Assembly (NCBI GenBank): GCA_050246875.1
Contig: JBFWVF010000007.1
Span: 1 to 64,000 of the forward strand
Direction: 5' to 3'
From: SHWB01 sp050246875
GTDB taxonomy: Bacteria; Pseudomonadota; Alphaproteobacteria; UBA6615
DNA: 64,000 nucleotides
Shown: piece after piece, positions 1-7,859 of the stretch
Position numbering within the stretch: the stretch's first letter is position 1
How the letters are laid out: the number at the start of each line of letters is the position of its first letter
Made by a program: the position numbers and the translations under genes
The notes under the pieces: model-generated
The model's database searches: none
Told to the model about the DNA's origin: nothing
Seen by the model: the letters and a program-made list of their open reading frames with translations, nothing else

Positions 1-3000
1 ATCGTTGCCGGAGCCGCCCTGGAGGATGTCGTTGCCGCCGCCGCCGGTGAGCTGGTCGGCACCGGCGCCGCCGATCAGAGTGTCGTTGCCGGTGCCGCCG
101 TCGAGCACGTCGTCGCCCGAGCCGACCACCGGCTCGTAGGTGAAGGTGCCCGTCTCCGTTCCGGCGGCCGTGCGGGTCAGCGAGACATTGTCGAAATCGA
201 TGTCGATTTCTTCGGATGCCGTCGTCTTTGCGTTGTTGTAGCCGCCGAGCACGATCGAATGCTGTCCGGCCGGCAGGGTTCCGAGATTGAGTGTGACCGT
301 CTCCCACCCGGAATCGCCGCCGCCGTAGATGCGCTCGACGTAGTCGTTGCCGTCCGTGCCGACGAGCTGGCCATCGATCGAGAACAGGATCTCGCCGTAC
401 TCGTTGTTCTCGTACTCAGTGTCGACGTTGAGGCGATAGGAGAAGGTGATCGATGCCGGCCCGTCGCCGTCGGTCGTGAAGCTGTACTGCCAGCCGCCCG
501 ACATGCCGTAGATGTCGTTCTCGTTGATGCCGCCGAGTGAGACTTCGAGGCCGCCACTGTCACCGACGCCGTCGTTATTGTCCCAGTCGCCGTCCGCGTA
601 GGAACCCTGGTTGGTCCCGCGGAAGGCATTGTCGGTATAGGTGAAGCCGCTGCTGCCGCTGTTGAAATCGAAGGTTTCGGTGGTCGTCTCGCTGGTCGTC
701 GCGGTGAATTCCAGCTCGACCGTGTCGTTGGTGCCCGGCGCCAGGTTGATCGTCAGATTGGCGAGGTCGCCCGAGGCGAGCGTCCAGGTGCCGTTCTGCC
801 CCGGCGTGCCCGCCGACAGCGTGGCCCCGTCGGGCACGCCCGTCACCGTGACCGAGAAGCCCGGCTCGCCCGCGATCGCCGTGATGTTCGACGGCACCGT
901 GACATTGACAATGCCGCCGCTGGAACCGTCGCCCTGCAGCACGTCGTCGCCGTCGCCGCCCGCCAGGCTGTCGTTGCCGATGCCGCCGACGAGGTCGTCG
1001 TTGCCGGCGCCGCCGTCGAGGATGTCGTTGCCGGCGCCGCCGCCGATGGTGTCGGCGCCGATGCCACCGGACAGCGTGTCGTTGCCGGCGCCGCCCTGGA
1101 TCACGTCGTCGCCGGCACCGCCGTCGATGATGTCGTTGAGGCCGCGGCCGGTGATCGTGTCGTTGCCGTCGCCGCCGTAGAAGGTGTTGGCCGGGTTGTA
1201 GCCGGCCTGCGCCGCCTCGACCGCGTCGGTCGGCAGGAAGACGACGTCGTTGCCGGCGCCGGCATCGTATTGCGAGCCGGAGACATAGCTGCCGCTGGTC
1301 ACGGCATCCATGTCGACGGTGTCGCCGTCCGCCGTGAACAGGCCGTAGGGAATCGCCGTCTGGACGCCGTCGACCCAGACCGTCAGGCCCTCGAAGTCGC
1401 TGACCGTCAGCCCGAGCGTGGTCAGGGTCAGCGACGCGCCGCTGTCCGTTCCGGCGTTGGAATTCGCCGCGATGAAGGTATCCAGTGCCCGCAGGTCGGT
1501 CAGGATGTCGCCGTTGGCGAACTGCGCCGCTGTCAGGTTGATGCGCAGCGTGTCGGTGCCGAGGCCGCCGTCGTAGCTGTCGGTACCCTCGCCGGCAGCG
1601 AAGATCGCGGTGTCGTTGCCGGCCCCGCCCGAGACGACGTCGTTCCCGGCGCCGCCGTTCAGCGTGTCGTTGCCGGCGCCGCCGTCGAGCGTGTCGTTGC
1701 CCGAGCCGCCACTCAGCGTGTCGTTGCCGGTGCCGCCCTCCAGCGTGTCGTTGCCGGCACCGCCGTCGAGCACGTCGTCGCCGGCCGCGACGACCGGCTC
1801 GATCTGGGCGACACCGTTGGCCGTGAGCGCCAGCGTGTCGTCGATCGTCACGTTGTCGAAACGGATGATCAGCTGCTCGTTGGAGGCGTTCTTCTGGTTG
1901 ATGAAGCCGCCGATGGTGATGTCGTGCGCGCCCGCCGACAGCGTGCCGAGATTGACCGTCACCGTCGTCCACGCCGAATCGCCGTTCGACGTCAGATGCG
2001 CAACATACTCGTTGCCGTTGGTGCCCTTGAGCTGGCCGTCGACCGACACCAGCACGCGACTGTATTCGCCGCTGTCGAAGTTGTCGCGCTCGGTGCGGTA
2101 CTGGAAGGTGATCGTCGTCTCCGACGTCGCGCTGACGGTATGGCTGTAGGTCAGGCCGCCGGAAATGTTCTGGATCGAGTTGCTGTTGACGCCGCCGAGC
2201 TGGACGCGCAGGCCACCGCCGCTCGAGCCGTAGCTGCCGCCGTAGCCGCCGCTGGCGTAGCTGCCCTGGCTGGTGCCGTAGAAGGTGTTGTCTGAATAGG
2301 TGAAGCCCTGCGAGTTGCTGCTGAAGTTGAAGCTGGAGGACTCGCTGTCCGTCGCCGTCGCCGCGAACGACAGGTTGACCGTGCCGGCGGTGCCGTCGGG
2401 CAGCGTCACCGACAGGTTCGACAGGTCGCCCGCACCGAGCGTCCAGGTATTGCCCGGACCGGCCGTTCCGGCCGACAGCGTCGCGCCCGCGGGTACGCCG
2501 GAAACCGTGGCCTGGAAGCCGCTCTCGCCGGCCAGCGCCAGAACGTTCGCCGGCACCGTCACCGGGTAGGTCAGCGCGCCGGTACCGTCGCCGCGCAGGA
2601 TGTCGTTGCCGTCGCCGCCGGCGAGCGTGTCGGCCCCGTCGCCACCGAGCAGCAGGTCGTTGCCGGCGTCGCCCGCGAGCTGGTCGGCGCCCGCCCCGCC
2701 CCTCAGCGTGTCGTCGTCGGCGCCGCCTTCGAGCACGTCGTTGCCGGCACCGCCGTCGAGCGTGTCGTTGCCGGTGCCGCCGCGCAGCGTGTCGACCCCG
2801 TCGCCGCCGTCGAGGTTGTCGACGCCGGCGCCGCCTTCCAGCGTGTCGTTGCCGATGCCTCCGGTCAGCGTGTCGTTGCCGTCCTCGCCGTAGAGGAAGT
2901 CGTTGCCGTCGCCGCCGAGGAGCTGGTCGTTGCCGGTGCCGCCGTAGAGCGTGTCGTTGCCGGTGCCGCCGTCGAGGATGTCGTCGTCGGCGTCGCCGTA

Positions 3001-4473
3001 GAGCGTGTCGTCGCCGGCACCACCCGCCAGCGTGTCGTTGCCGGTACCGCCACGCAGCGTGTCGACGCCGTCTCCGCCGTCGAGGCTGTCGACGCCGGCG
3101 CCGCCTTCCAGCGTGTCGTTGCCGATGCCGCCGGACAGCGTGTCGTTGCCGTCCTCGCCGTAGAGCAGGTCGTTGCCGTCGCCGCCGGTCAGCTGGTCGT
3201 TGCCAGTGCCGCCGTACAGCGTGTCGTTGCCGGTGCCGCCGTCGAGGATGTCCTGGTCGGCGCCGCCATACAGCGTGTCGTTTCCGGCCCCGCCGTCGAT
3301 GGTGTCGTTGCCGGCACCGCCGTCGATGATGTCGTTGAGGCCACGACCGGTGATGCTGTCGTTGCCGTCGCCGCCAAAGAAGGTCTGCAGCGGGTTGAAA
3401 CCGGCCTGGTTGGCCTCGGTCATGTTCGAGGCGAGATAGACCGTGTCGTTGCCGGCCAGGGCGTTGTACTGCGAGCCGGCGAGGTAGGAGCCGGCCGTGA
3501 CGTTGTCGATGTCGATCGTGTTGTTGGCGCCGGTGAACAGCGGATCCAGCAGAGAGGTCAGCACGCCGTCGACGTAGACGACGAGGTTCTCCCAGTTGGA
3601 AACCGTGACGCTCAGTGTCGCGCTGTTGAACGATGGCCCGTAGTGGATGTTCGGATCGGCGTTCGCCGTGATCCAGGATTCAAGCGCGATCAGCGCCGAC
3701 TTGATCGTCGAGTTGGCGAACTGCGCGGCGGTGACGTTGATGCGCAGCGTGTCGTTGCCGGTACCGCCGTCGTAGATGTCCGAAGCGCCTTCGCCGTAGG
3801 TCAGGATGCCGGTGTCGTTGCCCAGCCCGCCATAGACCTGGTCGAAGTTGGCGCCGCCGTTGATGACGTCGTCGCCGCTGCCGCCGTAGATCGTGTCGTT
3901 GCCCGCGCCGCCGTCGATCGTGTCGTTGCCGTCGACGTTGCTCTGGTCGTACTCGTAGTCGCCGTAGATCGTGTCGTTGCCGGTGCCGCCGAGGATGTTG
4001 TCGCTGCCGCCGCCGGCCTTGATCCAGTCGTCGCCGCTGCCGCCATCGATCGTGTCGTTGCCGGCGTTGTTGGAGGCGTAGTCGAAATCGCCCCAGATGA
4101 TGTCGTTGTTGTTGCCGCCGTTGATGGTGTCGGCGCCGTCGCCGCCCGTGATCTGGTCGTTGCCGTCGCCGCCCGACAGCGTGTCGTTGCCGTAATCGTT
4201 CGTCTGGTACGAGAAATCGCCGTAGAGGACGTCGTGGCCGGTGCCGCCATCGACCCAGTCGTTGCCGCCGGTGGCGTAGATCGTGTCGTCGCCGCCGTCG
4301 CCGTAGATCGTGTCGTTGCCGTACTGGCCGTCGACCCAGGTATTGTCGCCCCAGATCGTGTCGTTGCCGCCCTTGCCGGAAATGGTGTCGACGCCGCCAT
4401 ACCCCGTAATGGTATCGGCGCCGCTGGTACCGTTCAGCGTATCGTTGCCATTATCGCCGTTGATTGTGGCCAC
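1..4473 (-). CDS. Giant RTX (hemolysin-type calcium-binding repeat) protein, C-terminal part outside window
   Basis: The minus-strand frame is open from a GTG at 4473 to the window edge (1,491 codons). A TGA two codons upstream forces this start, and a GGAAAG-like ribosome site precedes it. The protein begins directly with calcium-binding GGxGxDxxx nonapeptides and has no signal peptide, as expected of type I secretion substrates. Order by residue: RTX 1-230; a domain starting AQFAN 235-350; RTX 358-625; an Ig-like domain with GVPAGATLSAGT at about 630-720; a beta-sandwich-like domain with FTYSDN at about 720-890; RTX; then second copies of the AQFAN domain (about 968-1090), Ig-like domain (about 1190-1270) and sandwich domain (about 1270-1430), and more RTX. 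The family is exported through an ABC/MFP/TolC channel and folds on extracellular calcium. A surface or adhesin role is inference. The C-terminal secretion signal and any enzymatic domain lie outside the window. Confidence 0.93.
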   Translation of the reverse strand, partial: MATINGDNGNDTLNGTSGADTITGYGGVDTISGKGGNDTIWGDNTWVDGQYGNDTIYGDGGDDTIYATGGNDWVDGGTGHDVLYGDFSYQTNDYGNDTLSGGDGNDQITGGDGADTINGGNNNDIIWGDFDYASNNAGNDTIDGGSGDDWIKAGGGSDNILGGTGNDTIYGDYEYDQSNVDGNDTIDGGAGNDTIYGGSGDDVINGGANFDQVYGGLGNDTGILTYGEGASDIYDGGTGNDTLRINVTAAQFANSTIKSALIALESWITANADPNIHYGPSFNSATLSVTVSNWENLVVYVDGVLTSLLDPLFTGANNTIDIDNVTAGSYLAGSQYNALAGNDTVYLASNMTEANQAGFNPLQTFFGGDGNDSITGRGLNDIIDGGAGNDTIDGGAGNDTLYGGADQDILDGGTGNDTLYGGTGNDQLTGGDGNDLLYGEDGNDTLSGGIGNDTLEGGAGVDSLDGGDGVDTLRGGTGNDTLAGGAGDDTLYGDADDDILDGGTGNDTLYGGTGNDQLLGGDGNDFLYGEDGNDTLTGGIGNDTLEGGAGVDNLDGGDGVDTLRGGTGNDTLDGGAGNDVLEGGADDDTLRGGAGADQLAGDAGNDLLLGGDGADTLAGGDGNDILRGDGTGALTYPVTVPANVLALAGESGFQATVSGVPAGATLSAGTAGPGNTWTLGAGDLSNLSVTLPDGTAGTVNLSFAATATDSESSSFNFSSNSQGFTYSDNTFYGTSQGSYASGGYGGSYGSSGGGLRVQLGGVNSNSIQNISGGLTYSHTVSATSETTITFQYRTERDNFDSGEYSRVLVSVDGQLKGTNGNEYVAHLTSNGDSAWTTVTVNLGTLSAGAHDITIGGFINQKNASNEQLIIRFDNVTIDDTLALTANGVAQIEPVVAAGDDVLDGGAGNDTLEGGTGNDTLSGGSGNDTLDGGAGNDTLNGGAGNDVVSGGAGNDTAIFAAGEGTDSYDGGLGTDTLRINLTAAQFANGDILTDLRALDTFIAANSNAGTDSGASLTLTTLGLTVSDFEGLTVWVDGVQTAIPYGLFTADGDTVDMDAVTSGSYVSGSQYDAGAGNDVVFLPTDAVEAAQAGYNPANTFYGGDGNDTITGRGLNDIIDGGAGDDVIQGGAGNDTLSGGIGADTIGGGAGNDILDGGAGNDDLVGGIGNDSLAGGDGDDVLQGDGSSGGIVNVTVPSNITAIAGEPGFSVTVTGVPDGATLSAGTPGQNGTWTLASGDLANLTINLAPGTNDTVELEFTATTSETTTETFDFNSGSSGFTYTDNAFRGTNQGSYADGDWDNNDGVGDSGGLEVSLGGINENDIYGMSGGWQYSFTTDGDGPASITFSYRLNVDTEYENNEYGEILFSIDGQLVGTDGNDYVERIYGGGDSGWETVTLNLGTLPAGQHSIVLGGYNNAKTTASEEIDIDFDNVSLTRTAAGTETGTFTYEPVVGSGDDVLDGGTGNDTLIGGAGADQLTGGGGNDILQGGSGND
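2761..3300 (-). repeat. Tandem 270-bp internal duplication in the RTX gene
   Basis: Units 2761-3030 and 3031-3300 align without gaps at an offset of exactly 270 bp. Anchors at 2761/3031, 2821/3091, 2881/3151 and 2971/3241 all keep the offset. It equals 90 codons, or ten nonapeptide turns, so the reading frame and the parallel beta-roll register are preserved. Similarity is very high in the first two thirds and lower toward the right end of each unit. Confidence 0.85.
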
Positions 4474-4509
4474 GTTTCACGGCTTTCCGCGGGGAAAATC
4501 GAACGGCGC

Positions 4510-4538
4510 ATCCTAGGCGGAAGAACCTTAAAGATCAA
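4510..4538 (-). promoter_or_regulatory. Predicted sigma-70-type promoter of the RTX gene
   Basis: On the minus strand TTGATC (4538-4533) and TAGGAT (4515-4510) are separated by exactly 17 bp. Transcription would start near 4503, giving a leader of about 30 nt before the GTG start. The -10 contains CTAG, like several other promoters in this window. Confidence 0.55.
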
Positions 4539-4601
4539 TAGATTGGCCGACGATTATGCGCCTGATCGCACCGCATTTCCGGCAACTCTCCGGGGTGTTT
4601 T

Positions 4602-4640
4602 TGAATCATTCCGCAACGAAATTTACGCCATAATGATTCA
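4602..4640. promoter_or_regulatory. Inverted repeat upstream of the RTX promoter
   Basis: TGAATCATT (4602-4610) and AATGATTCA (4632-4640) are perfect 9-bp inverted arms separated by 21 bp, about 65 bp upstream of the predicted -35 box. Each arm contains a GANTC site, the target of the alphaproteobacterial CcrM methylase. A regulator-binding or methylation-sensitive site is inference. The rest of 4474-4761 shows no gene. Confidence 0.4.
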
Positions 4641-4761
4641 TGGCCGGAGTGCGATCCGCCGCGGCCCCATTCGCCTCTCCTGAACGGCCGCAACAGAACG
4701 TACCGGGTGGCGGTGTCCGTTGCTTCACGCGGCCATGCCGGCGTGGCCGGCCGGCAAGCGG

Positions 4762-5904
4762 TCAGCCGCTGCCCTGGCGGACGGTTTCGACCCGCCGCAG
4801 CAAGTCCAGGTAGTCTGGATTGCGCCGCCAGCGCTGCACGATGCGGTCGGCGGCCTGACGGTCGATGCGGTCGAAAAATCCAAGCGCTGCAGATATTTCG
4901 TCGTCTCCGACGGCATTCGCACCCGACCGCGCGCGACGGCTCAGCAGCCAGATCGAGCCGAAGGCTTCCCGGTCGACATCGACCGCCCGGCAGATGGCCG
5001 CGAGGCCCTCGCCGCCCGGCTCGTAGATCATCCGGCGCACCAGGATGGGGCGCAGCCGGGCCATGCGGGCCAGCAATGCCTCGAACAGGGTGACTTCGCC
5101 TTGCCGCAACACTCGGACCAGAAGGTCGGCCGGGCGGCCGCGGGCCTCGACCAGTTGCCCGGCCAGCCGGTCGGCCGCCGAGGCGCCCTCGCGGGCATCC
5201 TCCTCGCCCTGGCGCATGACGTCGTCGACGGCCGCTTCGAGCAGATCGTCGAGTTCCCCGGCGTCGAGGGCGTAACGCGCCGCGATGTGGACGCGCAGGG
5301 CCGCCGACACCCACCAGAACATCCTGCGCGCCAGAGGCGCCGGCAGGTCGGCGCGGTGCAGCAGGGGATTCTGCCATTCGTCGACGCGTCGCGACTGCTC
5401 GACGAGGTACTCCATGGTGCCGGCGGCGATCCGCGCGTTGGGGTTTTCGAGCAGGGCCGTGACGACACTGGCCTCGCCACGTTCGACCAGCGCGTCCGAC
5501 ACGGCCTCGCTGACCGTGGCGCGCATCGCCACGGCAAGCTGATGCTGCAGCGTGCGGTGGCGGACGATCTCGATCAATTCGGCGTCGCGCAACACGGTCG
5601 AGCGCAGCAGGATCGGATGCGCCACCTCGGCATCGTCGTTTGCCAGCGTGAGAACAAGGTCGTGCGGTGCCTCGGCAGTATCCGACAGCCGGATGGCGAG
5701 ATGCTTGCGGACCGAGATTTCGACCTCGTGCACGAGCTGGCGCAGGATGTCGTTCATCAGCGCGCGCTCGCGCGCGCTCAGCAATCCGGCATCGCCCTCG
5801 AACAGGTCGGCGATAGTGTCGACGAGCTGGCGCCGGCCTTCGCTCGACCGGTCGCGCGCCACACGCAGCAGTTCGTCGACGTCGAGTCCGCGCTCATCGG
5901 CCAT
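4762..5904 (-). CDS. DUF2336 domain-containing protein
   Basis: A soluble, mostly alpha-helical protein of about 380 residues, rich in Arg, Asp and Leu, with no signal peptide or membrane segment. Its body matches the DUF2336 family, which is common in Rhodospirillales and Rhizobiales and has no established biochemical role. Helical, HEAT-like segments such as LTLANDDAEVAHPILLRS in the first half are typical. I chose the ATG at 5904; a GTG four codons upstream (5916) is equally possible and neither has a clear Shine-Dalgarno. It lies upstream of the RTX gene on the same strand, 288 bp away, but the RTX gene has its own predicted promoter, so shared function is not implied. Confidence 0.85.
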   Translation of the reverse strand: MADERGLDVDELLRVARDRSSEGRRQLVDTIADLFEGDAGLLSARERALMNDILRQLVHEVEISVRKHLAIRLSDTAEAPHDLVLTLANDDAEVAHPILLRSTVLRDAELIEIVRHRTLQHQLAVAMRATVSEAVSDALVERGEASVVTALLENPNARIAAGTMEYLVEQSRRVDEWQNPLLHRADLPAPLARRMFWWVSAALRVHIAARYALDAGELDDLLEAAVDDVMRQGEEDAREGASAADRLAGQLVEARGRPADLLVRVLRQGEVTLFEALLARMARLRPILVRRMIYEPGGEGLAAICRAVDVDREAFGSIWLLSRRARSGANAVGDDEISAALGFFDRIDRQAADRIVQRWRRNPDYLDLLRRVETVRQGSG

Positions 5905-6096
5905 GGCATCGCGCACGGTTCTGTTGGGCCCGCCATGCCGTGGCGGCGCCCGGTGACGTGAGTGTCGATACCGGTCTTTACCAAGGCGTTAACGATGGGG
6001 TGAACGGTGGGGTGGCGAAACCTGCACGGGTCGCCGCTGTCGTTTACCCTCCGTCAACCATGCCCGGGCGACCATCCCGCATCGCACCGCGTCCGG
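5905..6096. other. Intergenic region upstream of DUF2336 gene
   Basis: About 190 bp between the DUF2336 start and the small plus-strand ORF. It holds GTTAACG-type AT-richer sequence near 5988-5997, but no promoter I can call with confidence and no RNA gene. Confidence 0.4.
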
Positions 6097-6288
6097 ATGA
6101 TGCCCGCCATGCCCGCCGAGTCCGTCGGATCGATCATCGCGAGCCTCGCGGCCCGCCTTGCGCCGCCGGCGCCGGCCGGCGGCGCGCCCGCACGCAACCA
6201 GACTGCACCGGAGCCCGCGCCTGCCATGTCGGCGGCCGCCGACGCGGCGCCGGGCCGGCGCGGTGCCCGGATCGACATACGGGTCTAG
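6097..6288 (+). CDS. Small hypothetical protein (63 aa)
   Basis: The ORF starts MMPAMPAESVGSIIASLAAR, continues Ala/Pro-rich and ends RRGARIDIRV. No family is recognised. The main argument that it is real is its end: its TAG stop overlaps the stop of the convergent yciB in a shared CTAG (6285-6288). Three other convergent gene pairs in this window share that arrangement. The frame is open further upstream to 6007, so the start is uncertain. The Ala/Pro-rich middle is also what a random high-GC frame would give, hence moderate confidence. Confidence 0.4.
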   Translation: MMPAMPAESVGSIIASLAARLAPPAPAGGAPARNQTAPEPAPAMSAAADAAPGRRGARIDIRV

Positions 6289-6896
6289 CGCGACGCCTCG
6301 CCGGCGCTGTCGCTCCGATGGCGCAGCAGCAGCGGCGTCTGGGCGAGGGCGAAGACGATCGTCAGCGGCAGCACGCCGAACAGCTTGAAGGCGATCCAGG
6401 TCTCGGTCTCGAACAGCCGCCAGACCACTTCGTTGAGCCCGGCGAGAACGATGAAGAACAGCCCCCAGCGCAGGGTCAGGATCCGCCAGCCGGCGTCGTC
6501 GAGTTCGAAGGCGGCGCCGAGCAGCGGTTTGAGCAGCGGCCGCCCAAACGCCAGCCCGCCGAGCAGCGCTGTTGCGAATAGACCATTCACGATCGTCGGC
6601 TTGAGCTTGATGAACAGCTCGTCGGCCAGCGCCAGCGTCAGGCCGCCGAACACGAGGACGAAGAAGCCGCTGACGAGCGGCAGCAGCGGCAGGCGGCGCT
6701 CGGCGGCATAGCCGGTGCCAAGTGCCGCGAGCGTCGCCACCATGAACGCCGCCGTGGCATCGAAGATGCCCTGCTGCGCGTGGGTGCCGGCGATGCCGAA
6801 CAGCCCGTGCAATTCAGGCAGTCCACCGCGGCCGTTGACGACGAAGAACACCAGCAGCGGGCCGGCTTCGACCGCGAGGCGCAGAAGGGCGGGCAT
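6285..6896 (-). CDS. yciB: YciB / septation protein A family inner-membrane protein
   Basis: A 203-residue polytopic membrane protein with five or six hydrophobic segments. It has the family signatures FIKLKPTIVNGLF in the middle and FKLFGVLPLTIVFALAQTPLL near the C-terminus. YciB/IspZ proteins sit in the inner membrane and affect septation and envelope integrity; the molecular activity is unsettled. It is the last gene of the minus-strand series dapF–mtaB–ftsY–yciB, starting 9 bp after the ftsY stop. Its stop shares CTAG with a small convergent ORF. Length is normal for the family. Confidence 0.93.
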   Translation of the reverse strand: MPALLRLAVEAGPLLVFFVVNGRGGLPELHGLFGIAGTHAQQGIFDATAAFMVATLAALGTGYAAERRLPLLPLVSGFFVLVFGGLTLALADELFIKLKPTIVNGLFATALLGGLAFGRPLLKPLLGAAFELDDAGWRILTLRWGLFFIVLAGLNEVVWRLFETETWIAFKLFGVLPLTIVFALAQTPLLLRHRSDSAGEASR

Positions 6897-6905
6897 GGCG
6901 TCTCC

Positions 6906-7859
6906 TCAGCGCGCGCCGTCGGTGCTGTCCGCGCCGGCCTCGATGCCGACGAGGCTGTCGGCGAAGGCCTGCGCGGCGAAGGGGCGGAGGTCGTCGACGC
7001 CTTCGCCGACGCCGACGGCATGAATGGGCAGCCCGAAACGATCGGCAAGGGCGACGACGACGCCGCCCCGCGCCGTGCCGTCGAGCTTGGTGACGACGAG
7101 GCCACTGACCGCCACGAGGTCTCGAAACGCTTCAACCTGCGCGTGTGCGTTCTGCCCCGTGGTGGCGTCGAGGACCAGCAGCGTGTCGTGCGGTGCCGTC
7201 TCGTCGAGACGCTTGATCACGCGGACGACCTTCTGCAGCTCGGCCATCAGATTAGCCTTGTTGTGCAGCCGCCCCGCGGTGTCGATGAGCACCACGTCGA
7301 ACTTTTCGGCCCGCGCCCGCTCGAGCGCGTCCCACGCCACGGCGGCGGGGTCGGCGCCGGTCTGGCGGGCGATCACCGTCACGCCCGTCCGCTCGCCCCA
7401 TAGTTGAAGCTGCTCGATCGCCGCGGCGCGGAACGTGTCGCCGGCGGCGAGCATCACCTTGTGGCCGGCGTTGGCAAGCTGGCGGGAGAGTTTGCCGATC
7501 GTCGTCGTCTTGCCGGTCCCGTTGACGCCGACGACGAGAATGACGTGCGGGCGCGCCGTGCCGATCGCCAGCGGGCGCGCCAGCGGCTCCAGGATGGCGG
7601 CGATGTCGGCGGCGAGCGCCGCGCGCACCTCGGCCACGGTGTTGTCGCCCGTGAAGCGGCGGCGGGCGAGCGCCGACGCCAGACGCGCGGCGGTGGCCGG
7701 GCCGAGATCGGCCTCGATCAGGGCATCCTCGAGTTCCGCGACAGTCGTCGCGTCGACCCGCCGGCCCGCGCGGAAAATGCCGGCGACGCTGTCGGTAAGA
7801 CGCGAGGACGAGCGCGCGAGGCCGGCGCGCAGGCGACCGAGCCAGCTTCCGGAACTCAT
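6906..7859 (-). CDS. ftsY: Signal recognition particle receptor FtsY
   Basis: A GTPase that docks SRP–ribosome complexes at the inner membrane for co-translational insertion. The 317 residues begin MSSGSWLGRLRAGLARSSSR, a short basic amphipathic A region, followed by the helical N domain and the SRP GTPase G domain. Visible G-domain motifs are GVNGTGKTTT (P-loop), DTAGRL and TKLDGTARGG. The frame is open far upstream through the mtaB region, but the ATG at 7859 overlaps the mtaB stop (ATGA), giving translational coupling and a standard length. Its partner ffh is 3 kb away on the opposite strand. Confidence 0.97.
   Translation of the reverse strand: MSSGSWLGRLRAGLARSSSRLTDSVAGIFRAGRRVDATTVAELEDALIEADLGPATAARLASALARRRFTGDNTVAEVRAALAADIAAILEPLARPLAIGTARPHVILVVGVNGTGKTTTIGKLSRQLANAGHKVMLAAGDTFRAAAIEQLQLWGERTGVTVIARQTGADPAAVAWDALERARAEKFDVVLIDTAGRLHNKANLMAELQKVVRVIKRLDETAPHDTLLVLDATTGQNAHAQVEAFRDLVAVSGLVVTKLDGTARGGVVVALADRFGLPIHAVGVGEGVDDLRPFAAQAFADSLVGIEAGADSTDGAR

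Noticed and set aside
575..1972. Arg/His-rich minus-strand ORF of 465 codons
   Set aside because: Out-of-frame shadow of the RTX repeats on the same strand.
1..4473. CRISPR-like periodic repeats
   Set aside because: The periodicity is 27 bp with gradual codon-level variation and no spacers; it encodes RTX nonapeptides.
3643..4683. Long plus-strand ORF over the RTX region (346 codons)
   Set aside because: It is the antisense of regular GGxGxD codons and reads as Val/Ala/Asp-rich repeats; the minus frame gives a coherent RTX protein.
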